Positions 63,953-64,000 of a stretch of DNA of 64,000 bases are shown here, piece by piece. The first letter of the stretch is position 1. Each line of letters begins with the position of its first letter. The DNA is from Carnegiea gigantea (lineage: Eukaryota; Streptophyta; Magnoliopsida; Caryophyllales; Cactaceae): contig JAKOGI010001261.1 of NCBI GenBank assembly GCA_029747015.1, positions 124,001-188,000 on the forward strand, read 5' to 3'. Made by a program: the position numbers and the translations under genes. The notes beneath the pieces are model-generated. The model was not told where the DNA came from. It saw only the letters and a program-made list of their open reading frames with translations, and ran no database searches.

Positions 63953-64000
63953 TGATGGGGACCATCATGACCAAACTCCAAATGCACAACCAGCAACTCC
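63953..64000 (+). repeat. 3' LTR of E2, first 48 bases
   Basis: Identical start to 54304 onward except one base (CAACCAGC against CAACTAGC). Continues beyond the window. Confidence 0.92.

Larger units (their letters stand above)
54304..64000 (+). mobile_element. Element E2: Ty3/Gypsy gag-pol retrotransposon (continues past window), carrying M2
   Basis: 5' LTR 54304-55422, PBS 55426-55437, gag-pol 55709-59971, then M2 (59972-63880, TSD TTTAA), the rest of the polyprotein from 63886, purine tract, and 3' LTR from 63953. Same family as E1 on the opposite strand. Its 5' flank is GCTTC (54299-54303). Confidence 0.94.

Noticed and set aside
1..64000. Possible CRISPR-like or satellite arrays
   Set aside because: Repeats are dispersed LTR pairs and leader hairpins with irregular spacing; no regular repeat-spacer or monomer array is present.

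Overview
The window reads as plant nuclear repetitive DNA, probably angiosperm heterochromatin. I find no host gene, tRNA, rRNA or CRISPR array. Nearly every base can be assigned to nested Ty3/Gypsy (Metaviridae) LTR retrotransposons of one closely related group. All have LTRs starting TGATG and ending CATCA, a primer binding site TGGTATCAGAGC complementary to the 3' end of initiator tRNA-Met, a CCHC zinc-knuckle Gag, and (in coding copies) PR-RT-RNaseH-IN order with RT motif YFDD. No chromodomain is visible. The LTR ends, the Gag type and a polyprotein frame running into the 3' LTR resemble the CRM clade of chromoviruses; that clade call is an inference from remembered family features.

Element names used here: M1/M2 (3.9 kb gag-only family), A, D, E1/E2, G, C2 (gag-pol elements), C1 and K (gag-only), H (gag-only remnant), N (LTR only). 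Layout left to right: M1 (1-1224, cut by the window edge) sits in the 5' LTR of A (1225-7330, +). A lies at the 3' edge of an internal region that precedes the H LTR (7367-8215, resuming 29575-30638). D (8216-29569, -, TSD TGATT) is inserted in that H LTR. D carries E1 in its 3' LTR (9052-15930, -, TSD GCCTG) and G in its gag (19984-27594, -, TSD TAGAG). H's leader and gag follow (30639-30990, 35721-35884), split by gag-only C1 (30991-35715, +, TSD AAAAG). Then comes a tandem K array LTR-gag-LTR-gag-LTR (35885-43337, +) without matching flanks, an unassigned patch (43338-43723), and C2 (43724-52739, +). C2's 5' LTR contains an inverted solo K LTR (45186-46910, TSD CTTCC), and its 3' LTR is cut by LTR N (52740-54303). 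N is cut by E2 (54304 to beyond 64000, +), which in turn contains M2 (59972-63880, -, TSD TTTAA).

G is the only element with an unbroken gag-pol frame and all catalytic motifs visible, and its two 1502-bp LTRs differ at only three places by eye, so it is the best candidate for a recently active element. A, C2, D, E1 and E2 carry stops, frameshifts or lost catalytic residues. C1, K, M and H encode only Gag plus short novel C-terminal segments and share LTR or leader sequence with a coding family (M with A, H with E, C1 and K with C2), as expected of TR-GAG-type elements mobilised in trans.

The most unusual signals are in RNA-leader sequence. (1) A GC-rich double hairpin (GCACGG...CCGTGC followed by GCACGACCGTGC) occurs between promoter and gag start in every family except G and the truncated N. 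(2) The U5 regions carry hairpins whose loops (TGGTG..TCTGTAT or GGTGATTAAATTCTGTA) are constant while both stem strands change together between families. (3) The first bases of most LTRs form a short palindrome. (4) The polyprotein frame continues through the polypurine tract into the 3' LTR. There is also an age contradiction: E1, nested in D, has LTRs about five times more divergent than those of its host.
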